Assembly (NCBI GenBank): GCA_035485275.1
Contig: DATHOE010000035.1
Location: 1-64,000, forward strand
Reading direction: 5' to 3'
From: DAIDJD01 sp035485275
GTDB taxonomy: Bacteria; Oederibacteriota; JAJYGY01; DAIDJD01
Length of the DNA: 64,000 nucleotides
Part shown: positions 62,137 to 64,000 of the stretch, piece after piece
How the letters are laid out: every line of letters starts with the position of its first letter
Position numbering within the stretch: the first letter of the stretch is position 1
The notes under the pieces: generated by a model
What the model was told of the DNA's origin: nothing
The model's database searches: none
Seen by the model: only the letters and a program-made list of their open reading frames with translations
Program-made: the position numbers and the translations under genes

Positions 62137-62564
62137 GCGCCCTCCTCAAAACCCAGCCCTTTCCCAATTTGTTCCTCAAACGGCCGGACGGCACGTCCCT
62201 GGAGCTGGTGGACCTGCGCAAGAAACAGCACGCCCTGCTGCTGTTCCTCTCCAGGAACGATTCGGACGCCATGGCCTTCGTGTCCCATTTCCAGGACCAG
62301 GCCCGCTTGTTCGAGTGGCTGAACACGCGCCTGCTGGTGGTCTTCCGCAACCCCAAGGACATCGCCACGCCCTGGCCGGCCCCCGGGCATCCGCCCTGCC
62401 TGATTCCGGACATGCCCCTGCCCGCCGGCGTGGAATGGGACAAGGCCTACGTGGTCAGCAAGAACGGCACGCTGCTGGAGATCTACGAGGAACCGGCCCT
62501 CGTCAGCGTCGCTAAAGTTGAGCGTGATTTTTTATATTGGGAGGCGGGGCACTGTCTGCCCTGA
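62133..62564 (+). CDS. Thioredoxin-fold-like protein without catalytic cysteines
   Basis: 143 residues. The order P-F-P-N-L-F-L-K-R-P-D-G-T-S-L-E-L-V-D-L, then a strand A-L-L-L-F-L-S-R-N, then A-Y-V-V-S-K-N-G-T-L-L-E-I-Y matches the AhpC/TSA-type peroxiredoxin fold. The peroxidatic Cys position is absent (L-F-L-S-R-N-D-S-D), so redox catalysis is unlikely. It starts inside the stop of the TPR gene. Confidence 0.6.
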   Translation: MSALLKTQPFPNLFLKRPDGTSLELVDLRKKQHALLLFLSRNDSDAMAFVSHFQDQARLFEWLNTRLLVVFRNPKDIATPWPAPGHPPCLIPDMPLPAGVEWDKAYVVSKNGTLLEIYEEPALVSVAKVERDFLYWEAGHCLP

Positions 62565-62589
62565 TTGGCCTTGGCCCGCGCCGCGCGGC

Positions 62590-63027
62590 TTAGGATTCTT
62601 CCTCATTCAATTCGCTCCAAGCCTCGGCCAGGCGCGCGCGGAATTCCGGCGCGCCTTCGCTGAAGCCCTGGTCCTGGACCGGGCAGACCAGCACCTGCCA
62701 GCCGCGTTCCCCGACCTCGGGGAGCAGGGCCTCCAGCAGGGCCTCCAAATCCAAGCGGCGGGGCACCTCGTCCGCGGAGCGGGAGGCCAGAGCGGCCAGC
62801 TCCTGGCGCGGCCACAGCGGCAGGGCCCAGGGGCTGCGGCCCTCCGGGGCCCCGTCCAGCTTGAAGACCACCCAGCCTTTGGCGTCGGCCAGGCCCCAGG
62901 CCTGCTCGTAGCGGGCGCAGTCCTCCAGGGTCCATTCGGCGCGCGTCTGCGCGTCCAGCGCCATCAGGCGGTCTATCTCCTGGGGCGCCAGGGGGCCGGC
63001 TGGGGATTCGTGGTCGTCTTGGTCCAT
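62590..63027 (-). CDS. DUF2750 family protein
   Basis: 145 residues, acidic. Matches the DUF2750 layout: W-G-L-A-D-A-K-G-W near residue 45, A-L-P-L-W-P-R-Q-E-L-A-A-L near 68, L-E-A-L-L-E-A-L-L-P-E-V-G-E-R-G near 95 and V-L-V-C-P near 110. AAGGAG (coding strand, about 63038-63033) precedes the ATG with normal spacing. Function unknown. Confidence 0.8.
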   Translation of the reverse strand: MDQDDHESPAGPLAPQEIDRLMALDAQTRAEWTLEDCARYEQAWGLADAKGWVVFKLDGAPEGRSPWALPLWPRQELAALASRSADEVPRRLDLEALLEALLPEVGERGWQVLVCPVQDQGFSEGAPEFRARLAEAWSELNEEES

Positions 63028-63142
63028 GGCTGCTCCTTTTTTTTGACGGGCAAAGTATGCCCCCGCCGCCGTCCCCCCGTCAACGCGAGGCCGGGGGACT
63101 TTTGTCCAGTTCAGGAGTCACCTGCATGCTCGAGTCCACCCG

Positions 63143-63925
63143 ATGAGCCACCCGGCGGTGGTGCTGGCGATCGGCGGCCTGGACCCCACGGGCCACGCCG
63201 GCCTGGCCGCGGACCTGCGCGCAGGGGCGGCGCTGAACGTGTTCGTGGCCCCGGTGGCCTCGGCGCTGACCGTCCAGGACCAGCAGGGCGTGAAGCGCGT
63301 GCAGCCCGTGGACGCGGACCTGCTCAAGGAGCAGATCGCCGCGGCCCTGCGCAGCCTGCCCGTGGGCGCGGTCAAGATCGGGCTCCTGCCCTCGGATCCC
63401 CTGGCCCGGGCCGTGGCCCAGGCCCTCTCCGGCTTCTCAGGCCCCTTGGTGCTGGATCCCGTCCTGTCCGCGACGCCCGGCGGCGCCCTTGCCGACGCGG
63501 GCATGGCGGGCTCCCTGCGGGGGCTCTTCGCTGCGAGGACCACGGTCCTGACGCCCAACCTCGCGGAGGCCGCGGTGCTGCTGGGCGGGGAGGCGGCCAC
63601 GGACGCGGCGGGCATGGAAAGCGCGGCGCGCGACTTGGGGGCGCTCGGCTTCAAGGCCGTGCTCATGAAGGGCGGCCATCTGTCGGGGCCACGCGTGCCG
63701 GATTACCTGTTCGACACCGCGCCGGGGCTGTGGATCGACGGCGCCCGGCTGGAAACGCCCAACACCCGCGGCACGGGCTGCATCCTGGCCACCCTGGTGG
63801 CCGGTTTGCTGGCCCAGGGCCAGCCCCTGCGCCTGGCCTGCATCGGGGCCAAGAACGCGCTGGTGATTTTGCTGAGGAAGGGCGCGGCCGGCCGCTGGCC
63901 CCTGGGCCCGGGCCCGGTCTTGTGA
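63143..63925 (+). CDS. thiD: Hydroxymethylpyrimidine/phosphomethylpyrimidine kinase
   Basis: Ribokinase-fold enzyme of thiamine synthesis that phosphorylates HMP and HMP-P; 260 residues. Substrate-binding motif G-G-L-D-P-T-G-H-A-G-L-A-A-D (usual form G-x-D-x-S-G-G-A-G-I-Q-A-D), A-V-K-I-G-L-L-P-S, L-T-P-N-L-A-E-A and the anion hole/catalytic R-G-T-G-C-I-L-A-T. The first motif has His in place of the usual Gly. No TPP riboswitch is visible in the 115-bp upstream gap (63028-63142). Confidence 0.9.
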   Translation: MSHPAVVLAIGGLDPTGHAGLAADLRAGAALNVFVAPVASALTVQDQQGVKRVQPVDADLLKEQIAAALRSLPVGAVKIGLLPSDPLARAVAQALSGFSGPLVLDPVLSATPGGALADAGMAGSLRGLFAARTTVLTPNLAEAAVLLGGEAATDAAGMESAARDLGALGFKAVLMKGGHLSGPRVPDYLFDTAPGLWIDGARLETPNTRGTGCILATLVAGLLAQGQPLRLACIGAKNALVILLRKGAAGRWPLGPGPVL

Positions 63926-64000
63926 AGGCCGTGCGCGGCCGGAATCGTTAACGAGAACGTCTCTTTCCATGCGGCCGCAGAGGGCATACAAGAAAGTCCG
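63926..64000 (+). other. Window end: short hairpin and possible start of a next gene
   Basis: GGCCG-TGCG-CGGCC (63927-63940) is a small hairpin without a T tract. An ATG at 63969 opens a frame that runs off the window (M-R-P-Q-R-A-Y-K-K-V) but has no good ribosome-binding site. Confidence 0.25.

Noticed and set aside
63028..63142. TPP riboswitch before thiD
   Set aside because: No conserved thi-box motif (CUGAGA or similar) could be seen in the gap.

Overview
The window is GC-rich DNA, very densely coded on the plus strand, with several short AT-rich islands. It looks like a chromosome fragment of an uncultured diderm (Gram-negative-type) bacterium: there is a TolC/RND efflux pair, an O-antigen-ligase-like protein, a YjbH-like outer-membrane barrel, lipoproteins, a cell-wall amidase and acetyl-CoA carboxylase subunit AccA. 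Two features are unusual for a typical diderm. It carries both a PolC-type and a DnaE-type replicative polymerase, and it encodes a giant Thr/Ser/Pro repeat protein capped by FlgD-like/T9SS-like C-terminal domains. I cannot name the phylum from sequence alone; an uncultivated candidate lineage is my inference. No rRNA, tRNA or CRISPR array was seen.

Layout. 1-6244: the C-terminal 2,080 codons of a repeat protein made of about 200 octapeptides (24-bp units) with a clear higher-order period of 16 units. 6269-25274: an almost gap-free plus-strand run with many 4-bp stop/start overlaps: membrane protein, nth, TPR-like secreted protein, exonuclease-less PolC, secreted proteins, a 2Fe-2S protein, accA, amidase, GerMN lipoprotein, valS, hydrolase, nadC, birA, coaX and others. 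25286-31329: a TetR-controlled unit (thioesterase, TetR, TolC, RND pump) with an operator lying exactly between the -35 and -10 boxes of its promoter.

31354-35416 is accessory DNA: an orphan ribbon-helix-helix antitoxin, an insertion-sequence-like element with two different DDE transposases (one frameshifted), and an AT-rich cargo ORF of unknown function. 35566-40628: patatin phospholipase, a feoA-feoB iron-uptake operon with a small Cys-rich membrane partner, and a GH4 glycosidase, followed by an AbrB-type antitoxin pseudogene killed by an in-frame TAG.

40945-45739: lipid genes (acyl-CoA ligase, hydrolase and GNAT on the minus strand; DUF374 acyltransferase on the plus strand) and a tandem pair of PilZ proteins. 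45836-55884: guaB and guaA, a GH16-fold protein lacking its catalytic glutamates, an AlkD-type DNA glycosylase, a PQQ propeller and dnaE. 55910-63925: small conserved proteins, an O-antigen-ligase-like protein fused to TPRs, a TPR scaffold and thiD. Housekeeping functions (purines, NAD, biotin, CoA, thiamine, fatty acids, replication) dominate. The most interesting material is the repeat protein, the exo-less PolC beside a DnaE, the regulated efflux operon without an adaptor gene, and the mobile islet.
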